Source: Coxiella endosymbiont of Amblyomma sculptum (lineage in GTDB: Bacteria > Pseudomonadota > Gammaproteobacteria > Coxiellales > Coxiellaceae). Taken from it: a DNA stretch of 64,000 nt. The notes beneath the pieces were generated by a model. It had not been told where the DNA came from. It searched no databases and worked only from the letters and a program-made list of their open reading frames with translations. A program made the position numbers and the translations under genes. This document shows positions 9,680 to 20,443 of the stretch, one piece after another (positions within the stretch are counted from its first letter, which is position 1; each line of letters starts with the position of its first letter). The DNA lies in the NCBI RefSeq assembly GCF_009883795.1, contig NZ_CP033868.1, forward strand, positions 493,501 through 557,500, written 5' to 3'.

Positions 9680-10177
9680 ATGCTCAAAATTCTGCAGTAT
9701 CCGGATCCCCGGTTGAAAACCGTAGCAAGACAAGTCGAAAGTTTTGATGACGAGTTGCAAAAAACCATCGACGAGATGTTTTTAACTCATTACAATACCA
9801 GAAATTGCGCCGCTTTGGCCGCTACGCAACTGGATCTGCAAAATCCTCAACACATCACTGTTATTGATTTCTCCCTAAAGAAAAATCGACCTTTGTGTCT
9901 TATTAACGCAAAAATTGTCAGACGTTTGGGACAAAATACAGAAACAGAAGGTTGTATGTCTGTAGGCGGAAACATTTATGAAAAAATTACTCGTTCCTCT
10001 AAAATCAGAATACGTGCACAGGATCGCTACGGAAATCCATTGGAGTTTGAAGCGAACGGGTTTATGGCAAAATGCATTCAGCACGAATTGGACCATTTGC
10101 ACGGAACTATTTTCCTAGATCATTTGTCGTTATACAAAAGAAGGAAAATTGACAATCGGTTTTTCCAGCTGCTGTAA
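9680..10177 (+). CDS. def: Peptide deformylase
   Basis: Removes the formyl group from nascent protein N-termini; cytoplasmic metalloenzyme. 165 residues, typical. Motif 2 is EGCMS (metal ligand Cys92) and motif 3 QHELDH (His135, Glu136, His139), both intact. Motif 1, normally GxGLAAxQ, reads CAALAATQ: both conserved glycines are replaced while Gln50 is kept. That is unusual and may mark relaxed selection or a divergent subtype. Start ATG 9680 has AAGGTGG just upstream. The usual partner fmt is not adjacent; heme o synthase follows. Confidence 0.9.
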   Translation: MLKILQYPDPRLKTVARQVESFDDELQKTIDEMFLTHYNTRNCAALAATQLDLQNPQHITVIDFSLKKNRPLCLINAKIVRRLGQNTETEGCMSVGGNIYEKITRSSKIRIRAQDRYGNPLEFEANGFMAKCIQHELDHLHGTIFLDHLSLYKRRKIDNRFFQLL

Positions 10178-10221
10178 GAGATTAGAACCAACTAAAATAT
10201 TAATATTATGGCTCTTGTGAG

Positions 10222-11151
10222 ATGTGGAAATCTACAGAAACTTTTCCCCTTTCTTCTGACTGTTCAAGACACCTTCATTGGAAATCTTATATTCGGTTAT
10301 GTAAGCCGCGTATTGTACTACTGGTAGTATGGACTGCTTTAGTCGGTATGTACTTGGCAAGTCCCGGAATTGTACCGTGGCGTATTTTATTTTTCGGCAG
10401 CTTGGGAATTGCACTTTCCGCTTCTTCTGCAGCCGCACTGAATCAGATTTTAGAATATCGTCTTGATGGATGTATGCGTCGAACAAATCAGCGCCCGATT
10501 GTGCAGGGAGAGATTAGGATCCGCAGCGCAATAATTTTTTGTGTCATTTTATGTGTTTTGTCTATGATAATTTTGCTCAGAGGTACTAATGTATTTGCTG
10601 CTCTTTTAACTTTAGGTGTTCTTATTGCTTATACAGCGATCTACACGCTCTATCTAAAACGTGTTACTTCGCAGAACATTGTGATTGGAGGATTGGCGGG
10701 TGCTTTTCCCCCTGTGTTGGGGGGGGTGTCTTCTACAGGACGTATCAATCTTTCTAGTATAGTGCTTTTTTTAATTATTTTTTTTTGGACTCCTCCGCAT
10801 TTTTGGGCCCTGGCCATTCACTACATCGAAGATTACAAAAAAACGGAAACTCCTATGTTGCCTAATGTTTACGGTATTCTGTACACCAAACTAAATATTT
10901 TAATTTATACGTTGTTGCTTTCTGTGGTCAGTTTCTTGCCTTATATTTTTAGGATGTCTGGATGGATATATTTTTCCAGTTCTTGTTTTCTAAATTTAGG
11001 TTTTGTTTATTGGGCAATTCTTCTGTATGTGAGTGAAAATCCTAAAATACCCATGCAAGTTTTCCGATACAGTATTTTGTACTTGACTCTTTTATTTTTA
11101 GCTCTTCTTTTCGATCATTATTGGATTTTCCTTCACAAGAAGCTATTGTAG
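10222..11151 (+). CDS. cyoE: Protoheme IX farnesyltransferase (heme o synthase)
   Basis: Integral membrane UbiA-superfamily prenyltransferase that farnesylates heme b to heme o for the bo3 oxidase. 309 residues, about nine membrane segments. Family motifs are [19 protein letters not shown] (first Asp-rich, metal-diphosphate site), [21 protein letters not shown] and [19 protein letters not shown] (second Asp-rich region). It sits about 20 kb from cyoABCD, which lacks its own cyoE, so it very likely supplies that oxidase. ATG 10222 chosen. Also annotated as ctaB in other genomes. Confidence 0.93.
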   Translation: MWKSTETFPLSSDCSRHLHWKSYIRLCKPRIVLLVVWTALVGMYLASPGIVPWRILFFGSLGIALSASSAAALNQILEYRLDGCMRRTNQRPIVQGEIRIRSAIIFCVILCVLSMIILLRGTNVFAALLTLGVLIAYTAIYTLYLKRVTSQNIVIGGLAGAFPPVLGGVSSTGRINLSSIVLFLIIFFWTPPHFWALAIHYIEDYKKTETPMLPNVYGILYTKLNILIYTLLLSVVSFLPYIFRMSGWIYFSSSCFLNLGFVYWAILLYVSENPKIPMQVFRYSILYLTLLFLALLFDHYWIFLHKKLL

Positions 11152-11225
11152 AAATTTACAGATTGTACAACCCGATCACAAAAGAAGTGGAGAGAAGAAA
11201 AGTAAAAGTATCATTACTTAACTAA

Positions 11226-12914
<1,689 letters not shown>

Positions 12915-13218
12915 ATGCGTGTCTTGGATCAAGGAGTTTTTATCTTCAAACTGGTTGCTGGGTTCCTCTATCCTTTCTTAGAAAAATGTTGTGATTTTTC
13001 TTGATCGGCCAATTTTTTGTTTTTGAATCAAATTGTCTACTTATTATTGGTTTAGAGATTTTCAATTTAGACAGTGTATTGATATGTTTCAGTAAAAAGG
13101 GAACAATGTTCGTTTTTACCTCTAACATTGGAGATTCGCATTAATTCGTCCATTAGTTTTACTAGATAGACAAAAGATAGTTGATACTATATCGAAAAAA
13201 GGAACAACTCGATTTAAG
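12915..13218 (+). pseudogene. birA: Decayed N-terminal (HTH plus linker) part of birA
   Basis: Directly upstream of the intact biotin ligase domain and in its reading frame, 13126-13218 reads without a stop and contains RPLVLLDRQKI, matching the linker that joins the winged-helix domain to the ligase domain in BirA. The frame is closed by TAA at 13123-13125. Further upstream, pieces in shifted frames (FKLVAG near 12948, GLEIF near 13052) resemble BirA's winged-helix domain but are interrupted. I infer that the DNA-binding half has been destroyed by several mutations. The linker match is good; the HTH fragments are weak. Confidence 0.55.
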
Positions 13219-13944
13219 TTGCTGAAGTATATAGATTCCACAAATACGTATTTGAGAACAATGCCTTATCTCGCGAATAGGATTGAGATTTGCGTTGCAG
13301 AGACGCAAAAATCGGGTAGAGGACGCTTTTGTCGCTTTTGGCATTCTCCGTTCGGACAAAACATTTACTTGTCTCTTCGGTATCCTTTTAGAAAGGATGT
13401 TAGCAAATTGGAAGGTTTGAGCTTAGTATGTGGACTGGCTGTATGTCGCGCTGTTGAAACAACCTGTCGTTTACCCTTTCCTGTCTTTATCAAATGGCCT
13501 AACGACGTTATGTGCAAAAACAAAAAATTGGCTGGAGTTTTAATTGAAATTCATCCGAGTACATCGAAATTTTGTTCCGCTATCGTTGGGGTTGGGCTCA
13601 ATGCAAATATGAAAAACGATCTTGAAAGGATTATTAGTCAGAATTGGACATCGTTAGTGAATCTAACTGAAATTTATCAAGACAGAAACAGACTCTGTTC
13701 TTCACTGATTAATAATTTGGTCCATTATTTGGAACACTTTAGCAGATACGGTTTTAGTTTTTTTCAAAGTCTTTGGAAAAAAAAAGATTACCTTTTCAAT
13801 AAGCCTTTGTGTCTAATTGAATCGAGTAAAAACCAATTCTCCGGAATCGGAGCGGGTGTTAATGAGAAAGGAAATCTCATACTCAAACTAACCGATGGAC
13901 TTCAAAAATCTTTTTTCTCCGGAGAGACTAATCTGATAAAATGA
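13219..13944 (+). CDS. birA: Biotin--[acetyl-CoA-carboxylase] ligase, lacking the HTH repressor domain
   Basis: Attaches biotin to the carrier protein of acetyl-CoA carboxylase via biotinyl-AMP. About 241 residues instead of about 320: the protein begins at the equivalent of the ligase domain (YIDSTNTYL). Ligase motifs are intact: GRGRFCRFWHSPFG (biotinyl-AMP loop, although the second Gly is Cys), FIKWPNDVMCKNKKLAGVLIE with the biotin-contacting Lys, IVGVGLNAN, and a C-terminal SH3-like domain with FSGIGAGVNEKGNLIL. TTG 13219 is the only usual start codon in frame; no good ribosome-binding site is seen. Its own biotin operon control would be lost without the HTH. Confidence 0.85.
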   Translation: MLKYIDSTNTYLRTMPYLANRIEICVAETQKSGRGRFCRFWHSPFGQNIYLSLRYPFRKDVSKLEGLSLVCGLAVCRAVETTCRLPFPVFIKWPNDVMCKNKKLAGVLIEIHPSTSKFCSAIVGVGLNANMKNDLERIISQNWTSLVNLTEIYQDRNRLCSSLINNLVHYLEHFSRYGFSFFQSLWKKKDYLFNKPLCLIESSKNQFSGIGAGVNEKGNLILKLTDGLQKSFFSGETNLIK

Positions 13945-14053
13945 TCGAGGCCTGTCGTTTCGTTCGAGCGAGAGCGTACAAAATCGTTTGTTGTATCAGC
14001 AACAATCCTCTTTTCCTCTTATTGTTTTTTATACAGAGATCTTTAGGCACACA

Positions 14054-14512
14054 TCAACAACACGTTTTGCGGTCTTGGATATCAATTGTAATCTATAAAG
14101 TAAAGAATAGACGGAGAAAGGAAGAAATTTTTTCAACCCATTTCTTATTTCTTAAGGAAGAAAACTCTCTGTTCTCTAAGTAATTTCGTAACCCTACATT
14201 TCCAATAAAATCTTCGGGTTCTTGCAACCGCCGATATCAGTCGGTGTGAATGACTCCTTCCGGTGAATTTATAAATTTTCACTAAAGAATGGCTTGGATT
14301 TAACAAATCCTATATACCCTTAATCTTCGTAAAAACCTACGAATCAAAGTTGTTTTTCTAGAATCTACAATGCTCCGGATAAACAAATAACAACAAGTGC
14401 CTTCTGAAAAATTATTCGCTATCTCGGTACCTAATGAGAACAAGTTTTTCTCAGTTTCGATAATTTTAGGAGAAAAAGAATCATAAAAATTCCTAGAAAT
14501 ACTATTCTTCAT
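14054..14512 (-). pseudogene. tsaE: tsaE pseudogene (tRNA t6A biosynthesis ATPase)
   Basis: Reading from the ATG at 14512, which overlaps the end of nnr as in many gammaproteobacteria, gives LGTEIANNFSEGTCCYLF and then RSIVDSRKTT where the Walker A GDLGAGKTT should be. A stop occurs at 14300-14302. In the same frame the family segment reappears as VIHTD, stop (14237-14239), YRRLQEPEDFIGNVGLRNYL, matching the family motif 'VYHFDLYRL..PEEL...GIRDYF'. WVEK and ITIDIQDRK follow, interrupted by a further stop. A shifted-frame piece GFVKSKPFFSEN matches 'GNVKSPTYTLVE'. Total span equals about 153 codons, the normal length. Clear corpse of an essential-type gene. Confidence 0.85.
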
Positions 14513-15992
14513 TGCGATTCACTAACACGCGTAAATGAGAAAATAAGTCAGTAGCCAGTAATCCTCTTTCTCCTCCCTCCTGAGCAGCGCGGTCCGCAGC
14601 TAATGAATGGATAAAGACTCCTACTTGTACAGAGGAATGCACCGAACCGAACCGTTGAGCCAATAAACCTCCGATGACACCACTTAAAACATCCCCCATA
14701 CCTCCGGTAGACATACCCGGATTCCCGGAAGGACAAATCGAAATTTTGTCTTTTTTTCCTTTAATCAAAGTACCGACTCCTTTTAAAACTATTACTCCTC
14801 CATAATTGCGAGCTAACCGTCGAATCGCTTTGAATCGATTGCTTTGAATTTCTTGGCAAGATACGCGCAATAATCGAGAAGCCTCCCCAGGATGGGGAGT
14901 TAGTACCCAATCTTTTCGGTAAATGGGATTGTCAGCCAATAAATTTAGACTATCGGCATCAAGCACTTTAGGAATTTCAGTACGTAAAACTTTATCTAGC
15001 AAAGATTTTGCCCAACTCGATTTTCCTAATCCCGGTCCAATCACTATAACTGTAGCTGATTCAAAAAGACTGTCCAAATTATCGGCTTCAGCTATCTGAT
15101 AACACATTAATTCGGGGCGAGAGCCGCTGACAATCGGTATATGTTCGGGACGAGTTGCCACAGTGACAAGACCGGCTCCTACTCGAGCGGCCGCTTCGGC
15201 CGCCATACGGACCGATCCCCCCATCCCATAGTCTCCTCCAATCACCAACACATGCCCATAATCTCCTTTATGAGAGTTTCGTTCGCGTCTCGGAGGAAAT
15301 AGAAGACGAACTTGAGGCCAGTCCAATAAGCAGACATACGTTTCTACTTTTGAGAATACACAATCGGGGATTCCTAAGGCATTCCACACCACTTTTCCGC
15401 AGTAGTCCGGCGCTTGAGCAGTGTACAATCCTTGTTTTAAACCAACAAAGGTAATCGTTAAATCAGCTTTTACGGCTTCCGATCGCACTTCTCCGGTATT
15501 GATATTGACACCTGAAGGAACATCGATAGAAAGCACTGGTTTTTTAGCTTTGTTGATAGCTGCAATGATTTCGCTATAAGGCAATTTAATTGCCCCTTTT
15601 AAACCGCTTCCTAAAAGAGCATCTACAATCAGTTCTCCCTTAAAACAAAGGGGTACTGGAAAATCTTGAATTGAGAGACCCTGACTTTTGCAGTCTGCGA
15701 CCGCTTGAGCTGCGGGTCCTCGGTAATTGACGTCCGCGAGAGGAGAATAAATAGTGACTTGTAAACCTTCTCGATGTGCTAAATAGGCAAAAACCAGTCC
15801 GTCACCTCCGTTGTTTCCTTTTCCACAGCAAACTGTGATTTCTCTAACAGTTGGCCAGTGCTTTCTCAGAACTGTGAAAGCGGCTTTTCCTGCTCTAAAC
15901 ATAAGATCATACGCATCAACACCTGATGCAACCGCCAATTGTTCCAGCTTATAAATTTGCTGACGTTGGTAGAGTCTTGTCATAAAGTCCAT
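14502..15992 (-). CDS. nnr: Bifunctional NAD(P)H-hydrate repair enzyme (epimerase/dehydratase)
   Basis: Repairs damaged NAD(P)HX: the N-terminal YjeF domain epimerises R to S forms and the C-terminal ribokinase-like domain dehydrates S-NAD(P)HX using ADP. 496 residues, full length. N-domain motifs are GKGNNGGDGLVFA and VDALLGSGLKG; C-domain motifs are HKGDYGHVLVIGGDYGMGGSVRMAAEA (split by the family's glycine-rich loop), LDADSLNLLA, LTPHPGEASRLL and the anion hole GNPGMSTGGMGDVLSG. It is followed by the tsaE pseudogene with an 11-base overlap, the usual nnr-tsaE order, with queG and amiB absent from either side. Confidence 0.94.
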   Translation of the reverse strand: MDFMTRLYQRQQIYKLEQLAVASGVDAYDLMFRAGKAAFTVLRKHWPTVREITVCCGKGNNGGDGLVFAYLAHREGLQVTIYSPLADVNYRGPAAQAVADCKSQGLSIQDFPVPLCFKGELIVDALLGSGLKGAIKLPYSEIIAAINKAKKPVLSIDVPSGVNINTGEVRSEAVKADLTITFVGLKQGLYTAQAPDYCGKVVWNALGIPDCVFSKVETYVCLLDWPQVRLLFPPRRERNSHKGDYGHVLVIGGDYGMGGSVRMAAEAAARVGAGLVTVATRPEHIPIVSGSRPELMCYQIAEADNLDSLFESATVIVIGPGLGKSSWAKSLLDKVLRTEIPKVLDADSLNLLADNPIYRKDWVLTPHPGEASRLLRVSCQEIQSNRFKAIRRLARNYGGVIVLKGVGTLIKGKKDKISICPSGNPGMSTGGMGDVLSGVIGGLLAQRFGSVHSSVQVGVFIHSLAADRAAQEGGERGLLATDLFSHLRVLVNRNEE

Positions 15993-16108
15993 TTTATATT
16001 CTACAATTAATCAATTTTTTCTCAACATAGTATATTAATATTTTTTACACACTAAAGATTCGATCGAATCGCGAAATTTGGAGAAAATCTCGATTGCAAT
16101 CAACCTCA

Positions 16109-16540
16109 TCATATTTTTCTCAAAAACTGTTTTACTAAACGCGCTATAAACCACAATAGCTTGTCGCAATACAATCTAGAGGGGACCCTCCACTGTTGTT
16201 TCAAATCACTTATACCGTCTTCTTTCGATAAAATTTGTTCATCTGAACGGATGCTTATCTTAATCAAGAGAAGCGGTTTAGCGCGAGATTGGCAACACAG
16301 AAACTCGTACAATTCTAATTAGAATATTTTTTGATCCTGAATAACAATTTTTAAATCGGCTGACCGATAATAGATATACTTTCGGATTCTCAAAAATGAG
16401 AGTCGACGAGCAGTTGATGATGTACATCGAATGAAGTTTCGCGATAGTAAAACGTATATACTGTATGTTACACAGTTTTCGTGGATTTTGGCAATTTTCT
16501 GTTTTCGTTTCCATGTTTCATACAATCATTGAATAGTTTG
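16109..16540 (-). pseudogene. ubiC: Probable ubiC (chorismate lyase) remnant
   Basis: In one minus-strand frame, interrupted by TAA at 16319-16321 and by a stop near 16529, I read WKRKQKIAKI, then SRNFIRC with RRLSFLRIRKYIY and YRSADLK, then after the stop YEFLCCQSRAKPLLLIKI. The order and spacing match UbiC: 'W.RK..L', 'AR.VIP...L....RL.FLG.R....LF...L.R', 'W.RRS.F...GKPLLLTE.FL'. The 5' third is missing, cut before tRNA-Arg. UbiC makes 4-hydroxybenzoate for ubiquinone. Call rests on pattern matching only. The rest of 15993-16588 holds no other recognisable gene, though an ubiA start could lie in the tail. Confidence 0.6.
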
Positions 16541-16588
16541 AAAATAAGAAAGCGCGCTTTTTTTGCAAAAGGCTTATACTTGTACAAA

Positions 16589-16662
16589 GCCCCGGTAGCA
16601 CAGTTGGAAAGCGCAGTCCCCTCCTAAGGGACAGGTCACAGGTTCAAGTCCTGTCCGGGGCA
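16589..16662 (+). tRNA. tRNA-Arg(CCT)
   Basis: 74-base cloverleaf. Acceptor GCCCCGG pairs perfectly with CCGGGGC; discriminator A. Anticodon stem GTCCC/GGGAC encloses CTCCTAA, giving CCT, which reads AGG. T arm ACAGGTTCAAGTCCTGT. CCA not encoded. Followed by fumC after 30 bases. Confidence 0.96.
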
Positions 16663-16692
16663 TCATTTGAAAGATTAGAGGTTAGTAGTTGT

Positions 16693-18084
16693 ATGAAAAC
16701 AAAAATGCGAATCGAAAAAGACAGTATGGGTGAAATTGAGGTTCCTGCTGATAAGTACTATGGAGCGCAATCTCAGCGTTCGTTGACAAACTTTTCTATT
16801 GGACGAGAAACTATTCCGATAGAACTTATAAAAGCTTTTGGAATTCTAAAAAAAGCGTCTGCTCTTACTAATGAGAGCTTAGGTGAACTTTCTTCGGAAA
16901 AGTCAATTTACATTATTCAAGCGGCTAATGAGATTATCAATGGAAAACTTAACAGTCATTTCCCTTTAAAAATATGGCAGACTGGAAGTGGTACTCAAAC
17001 CAACATGAATATCAACGAAGTTATCAGTAACCGAGCTATTGAATTGATGGGTGGAAAAGTTGGAAGTAAACATCCAATTCATCCCAACGACGATGTTAAC
17101 AAATCTCAATCGTCAAACGATGCATTTTCGACAGCTATGCATATTGCTTGCGCGGATATGATTTTCTATAAAATGATACCGGTCGTAGCAACTTTACGAG
17201 ATACTTTGCAACAGAAGTCTACCGATTTTATCAAAATTATTAAAGTAGGCCGGACCCATTTACAAGACGCCGTACCTATTACTTTAGGACAGGAATTTTC
17301 AGGATATGTGGCGCAATTGAATCACAATCTAGAAACAATTATTAGCACTTTACCTGTTCTCTATCGACTAGCGTTAGGTGGAACCGCTGTTGGAACAGGA
17401 ATAAATACACCTCCTCAGTTTTCTGAAAAAGTAGCTAAACACATTGCAGAATTGACGAAATTGCCTTTCTACTCTGCCCCTAATAAATTTTCCGTATTGG
17501 CAGCACACGATGAAATAGTTCTTATAAGTGGTGTACTCAAGACTCTTGCGTGTTCTTTAATAAAAATTGCTAATGACATCAGATGGTTGGCTTCAGGACC
17601 TCGCTGTGGGATTGGAGAAATTTTCATTCCAGAAAACGAACCTGGTTCCTCAATAATGCCGGGAAAAGTAAACCCTACGCAATCTGAAGCTTTGATAATG
17701 GCATGCGTGCAAGTGATGGGAAACGACGTAACCATTACGATTTCTGGATCTCAAGGTAATTTTGAATTGAATGTGTTTAAACCAGTAATGGCGTATAATT
17801 TGATTCAATCTATTTATTTACTGACGGATGGCTGTCGTTCTTTTAATGATCGTTGTGCTGTTGGTATCGAACCGAATGAAGAAAAAATTGATACTTATCT
17901 TAAAAATTCTCTAATGCTAGTAACCGCTTTAAATCAAGTTGTGGGTTACGATAAAGCGTGTGAAATAGCCAAAAATGCTTATAAGAATGGTCTGACTCTT
18001 AAAGAAGCTGTACTGCAATCAAACTATCTAACTGCCGAAGAGTTTGAAAATTTTGTCGACCCTGAAAAAATGGTAAGACTCTGA
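16693..18084 (+). CDS. fumC: Fumarate hydratase, class II
   Basis: Converts fumarate to malate in the TCA cycle; oxygen-stable, iron-free tetramer. 463 residues, standard. Motifs are [24 protein letters not shown] (as split segments), [45 protein letters not shown] with the catalytic His region, [10 protein letters not shown] and the fumarate lyase signature [11 protein letters not shown] with catalytic Ser. Together with icd and mdh in this window it shows a working TCA segment. Confidence 0.97.
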   Translation: MKTKMRIEKDSMGEIEVPADKYYGAQSQRSLTNFSIGRETIPIELIKAFGILKKASALTNESLGELSSEKSIYIIQAANEIINGKLNSHFPLKIWQTGSGTQTNMNINEVISNRAIELMGGKVGSKHPIHPNDDVNKSQSSNDAFSTAMHIACADMIFYKMIPVVATLRDTLQQKSTDFIKIIKVGRTHLQDAVPITLGQEFSGYVAQLNHNLETIISTLPVLYRLALGGTAVGTGINTPPQFSEKVAKHIAELTKLPFYSAPNKFSVLAAHDEIVLISGVLKTLACSLIKIANDIRWLASGPRCGIGEIFIPENEPGSSIMPGKVNPTQSEALIMACVQVMGNDVTITISGSQGNFELNVFKPVMAYNLIQSIYLLTDGCRSFNDRCAVGIEPNEEKIDTYLKNSLMLVTALNQVVGYDKACEIAKNAYKNGLTLKEAVLQSNYLTAEEFENFVDPEKMVRL

Positions 18085-18207
18085 AGGTGTTTTTCGAATG
18101 CGGTCCGCAAAAAATGGCATTTTCAGGAAATTTGTAAAAACAGACAATTTTCCGAAAGGTCTTTTTGATAGAAAATTCATTTTTATTTTTGTTACAAGAA
18201 GGATCTT

Positions 18208-18921
18208 TCATTCGAAAATCTCTTCAAGAAATCGAAGTGTTTCAAACCAAGAATGTTTGTCCGCTTGTAAGTTATAAACAGTGCCCATACTAAAATCATT
18301 AGCTTTGGGATTAGTAAAAGCATGCATAGTTTTCCCAAATGTATGCAATTGCCATTCTGCTTTTGCGATCGTCATTTCTTCTTCGAATTCAAGAACAACG
18401 TTAGGAGGGACCATAGGATCTTCGTAACCGTGCATAACCAAAACTTTCGCCTGTATATTTCTTGCTGGAATTTCTTTCGACGCTTGCAGTAAACCATGGA
18501 AAACCACCACTCCTTTCAAATTGGCACCACTGCGCGCTAAATCGAGAACGCAAAGCCCTCCAAAACAATATCCTACAGCAGCAATTTTGGTTACATCCGC
18601 TATTTTTATTTGTTCAGTTACTTCCAATCCTGCTGTAAATCTTTGAAGCAGTCTCTTACGATCTTGTACGAGAGGTAGCATCAATTTTCGATTGGTTTCT
18701 GGATTGTCACCCAGTATTCCTTTTCCGTAGACATCCGTAGCGAGACCAACATAGCCCAATTTGGCTAAACAACGCGCTTTTTCTTCAACAAAAGCGTCTC
18801 GACCGCCCCAGGCGTGAGCGATAAGAACTACAGGCCGTTTCTGCCCTACCGAATCTTCATAAGCTACATAAGCTTGAAAAACAACACCATCGTTTCGATA
18901 CTCGATTGTTTGAATGTACAA
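18208..18921 (-). CDS. Dienelactone hydrolase family protein
   Basis: 237-residue alpha/beta hydrolase. The nucleophile elbow is GYCFGG with Cys119, as in carboxymethylenebutenolidase, with the acid in MHGYEDPMVPP and the His in GKTMHAFTNP. N-terminal VLIAHAWGGRDAFVEEKA carries the oxyanion region. These enzymes hydrolyse lactones or esters; no aromatic-degradation genes lie nearby, so the physiological substrate is unknown and the strict carboxymethylenebutenolidase name should not be assumed. The start ATG follows an AGGAGG-like sequence (complement of 18930-18937). Confidence 0.85.
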   Translation of the reverse strand: MYIQTIEYRNDGVVFQAYVAYEDSVGQKRPVVLIAHAWGGRDAFVEEKARCLAKLGYVGLATDVYGKGILGDNPETNRKLMLPLVQDRKRLLQRFTAGLEVTEQIKIADVTKIAAVGYCFGGLCVLDLARSGANLKGVVVFHGLLQASKEIPARNIQAKVLVMHGYEDPMVPPNVVLEFEEEMTIAKAEWQLHTFGKTMHAFTNPKANDFSMGTVYNLQADKHSWFETLRFLEEIFE

Positions 18922-19249
18922 TAAAAAACCTCCTTTAGAAAAAGAAAAGACCCACCGGAACGGATCGCTAAAATACAGACAAGAAATACAAACGATTGTC
19001 TGTAACGAATAAGACGATTACAAAACTTCTCCTTGCATCAGAAAAATTGGGAAGAGAGGAGAAAAGTGTACTGCAAATCGGTACAATTTTCTACATTTAT
19101 TAATTTGTTAATTATTGAATCGTATAGACTAGACTTAGAAGAGTCTTACGGAAAGCATTTTTATTTTTTTATTCAGAAAAGTAAATTCATCAAATTTTCG
19201 AGTTTTCAAGACAAATAAAAGTCCTCTTTTCTGTGGGTGCAACAGATAC
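18922..19249 (+). other. 328-base gene-free stretch
   Basis: Contains the 5' leader of the dienelactone hydrolase gene on the minus strand and the 3' flank of iscS. No gene remnant, RNA gene or repeat recognised on either strand. Confidence 0.4.
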
Positions 19250-20443
19250 CTACTCGATCAATTTTTTTTTAACGTTTTCCCAAATAGAAGGCATTCGACG
19301 TAAGTGGCACAATTGTTCGGCGATATGAGAAATCGTATTGTCAATTTCTTCTTCTGTAGTCAATCGTCCTAAACTAATTCGAACAGAATTATAAGCTTCT
19401 TCACGACCCAAACCCATTGCTAACAATACGTAAGAAGGGTTAGGATTTGCAGAATCGCACGCCGATCCACCTGAAATTGCTATCTTTTGTAATCTCACCA
19501 TTAGAGACTCGCTTTCTATACCATCAAATCTGATGTTTAAACAGCCGGGGATACAAGGAGCTGTTTCCGCATTCAACTGTACACCATCTATCTGAGATAA
19601 TCCCGACCAAAGACGGTTTTTCAATCGAATAATTTTTTTTGTATCTTGGAACATACGTTTTTGAGCCAAAGAAAAAGCCACACCCATACCTACAATTTGA
19701 TGAGTGGGTAATGTTCCTGAACGCAATCCGTTTTCATGGCCACCACCATGGATCAAAGGTTCTAATCGAACGCGAGGAGTGCGACGCACATACAAAGCGC
19801 CGATTCCTTTCGGTCCGTAAAGTTTATGGGATGAAAAAGACATCAAATCAACTTTCATACGACGCAAGTCGATAGGAATCTTTCCTACACTTTGTGCTGC
19901 GTCTACGTGAAAAAGAACACCGTATTTTCGTGTAATCTCTCCTATAGCGGCGATATCTTGAATAACGCCAGTTTCATTGTTTACATGCATGCATGAAGCC
20001 AAAATGGTATCAGAGCGAATAGAATTTTTAAATTCACACAAATCCAATAATCCATTGTGTTTAGGATTTAAATATGTAATTTCGAAACCTTTAGAAGATA
20101 AATAAGAACACGTATCCAATACAGCTTTATGTTCTGTACTTACTGTAATAACGTGTCTGCCGTTACGGTGATAAAAAAAAGCGGAGCCTTTCAGGGCTAA
20201 ATTGTCCGATTCTGTCGCTCCCGAAGTCCAGACAATCTCTTTAGGATCGGCGTTTACTAATTTTGCGATGGATTTTCGTGCTTTCTCAATCAATTCTCGA
20301 GCGCTCCATCCGTAAACATGACTTTCCGAGGCAGAATTTCCGAAGTTTTCCTTTTTAGTCAAACAATCTCTTATTGCTCCCGCTACAATAGGATCTACAG
20401 GTGTTGTCGACATATAATCCAAATAAATAGGCAATTTTGTCAT
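19250..20443 (-). CDS. iscS: Cysteine desulfurase IscS
   Basis: PLP enzyme that moves sulfur from cysteine to iron-sulfur scaffolds and to tRNA thiolation enzymes such as MnmA (encoded at 27 kb). 397 residues. PLP lysine lies in SSHKLYGPKGIGALYVRR (Lys207) and the sulfur-carrying Cys in ISGGSACDSANPNPSYVL (Cys329), a class I loop. Also HVDAAQ for the cofactor ring and ATESDNLALKG at the phosphate site. No iscR, iscU or hscBA nearby; instead its ATG overlaps the stop of an OPT transporter gene by 4 bases, so the two are translated together. Confidence 0.9.
   Translation of the reverse strand: MTKLPIYLDYMSTTPVDPIVAGAIRDCLTKKENFGNSASESHVYGWSARELIEKARKSIAKLVNADPKEIVWTSGATESDNLALKGSAFFYHRNGRHVITVSTEHKAVLDTCSYLSSKGFEITYLNPKHNGLLDLCEFKNSIRSDTILASCMHVNNETGVIQDIAAIGEITRKYGVLFHVDAAQSVGKIPIDLRRMKVDLMSFSSHKLYGPKGIGALYVRRTPRVRLEPLIHGGGHENGLRSGTLPTHQIVGMGVAFSLAQKRMFQDTKKIIRLKNRLWSGLSQIDGVQLNAETAPCIPGCLNIRFDGIESESLMVRLQKIAISGGSACDSANPNPSYVLLAMGLGREEAYNSVRISLGRLTTEEEIDNTISHIAEQLCHLRRMPSIWENVKKKLIE

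Noticed and set aside
13941-14183. 80-residue frame overlapping the birA stop by ATGA, suggesting a coupled downstream gene such as coaX
   Set aside because: No pantothenate kinase or other family features, Arg/Ser-rich composition, and it lies antisense to the tsaE remnant.
16109-16200. Start of ubiA following the ubiC remnant
   Set aside because: A segment resembling 'KLLWFIARL' could fit the UbiA N-terminus, but it is too short and no prenyl-diphosphate motif follows.
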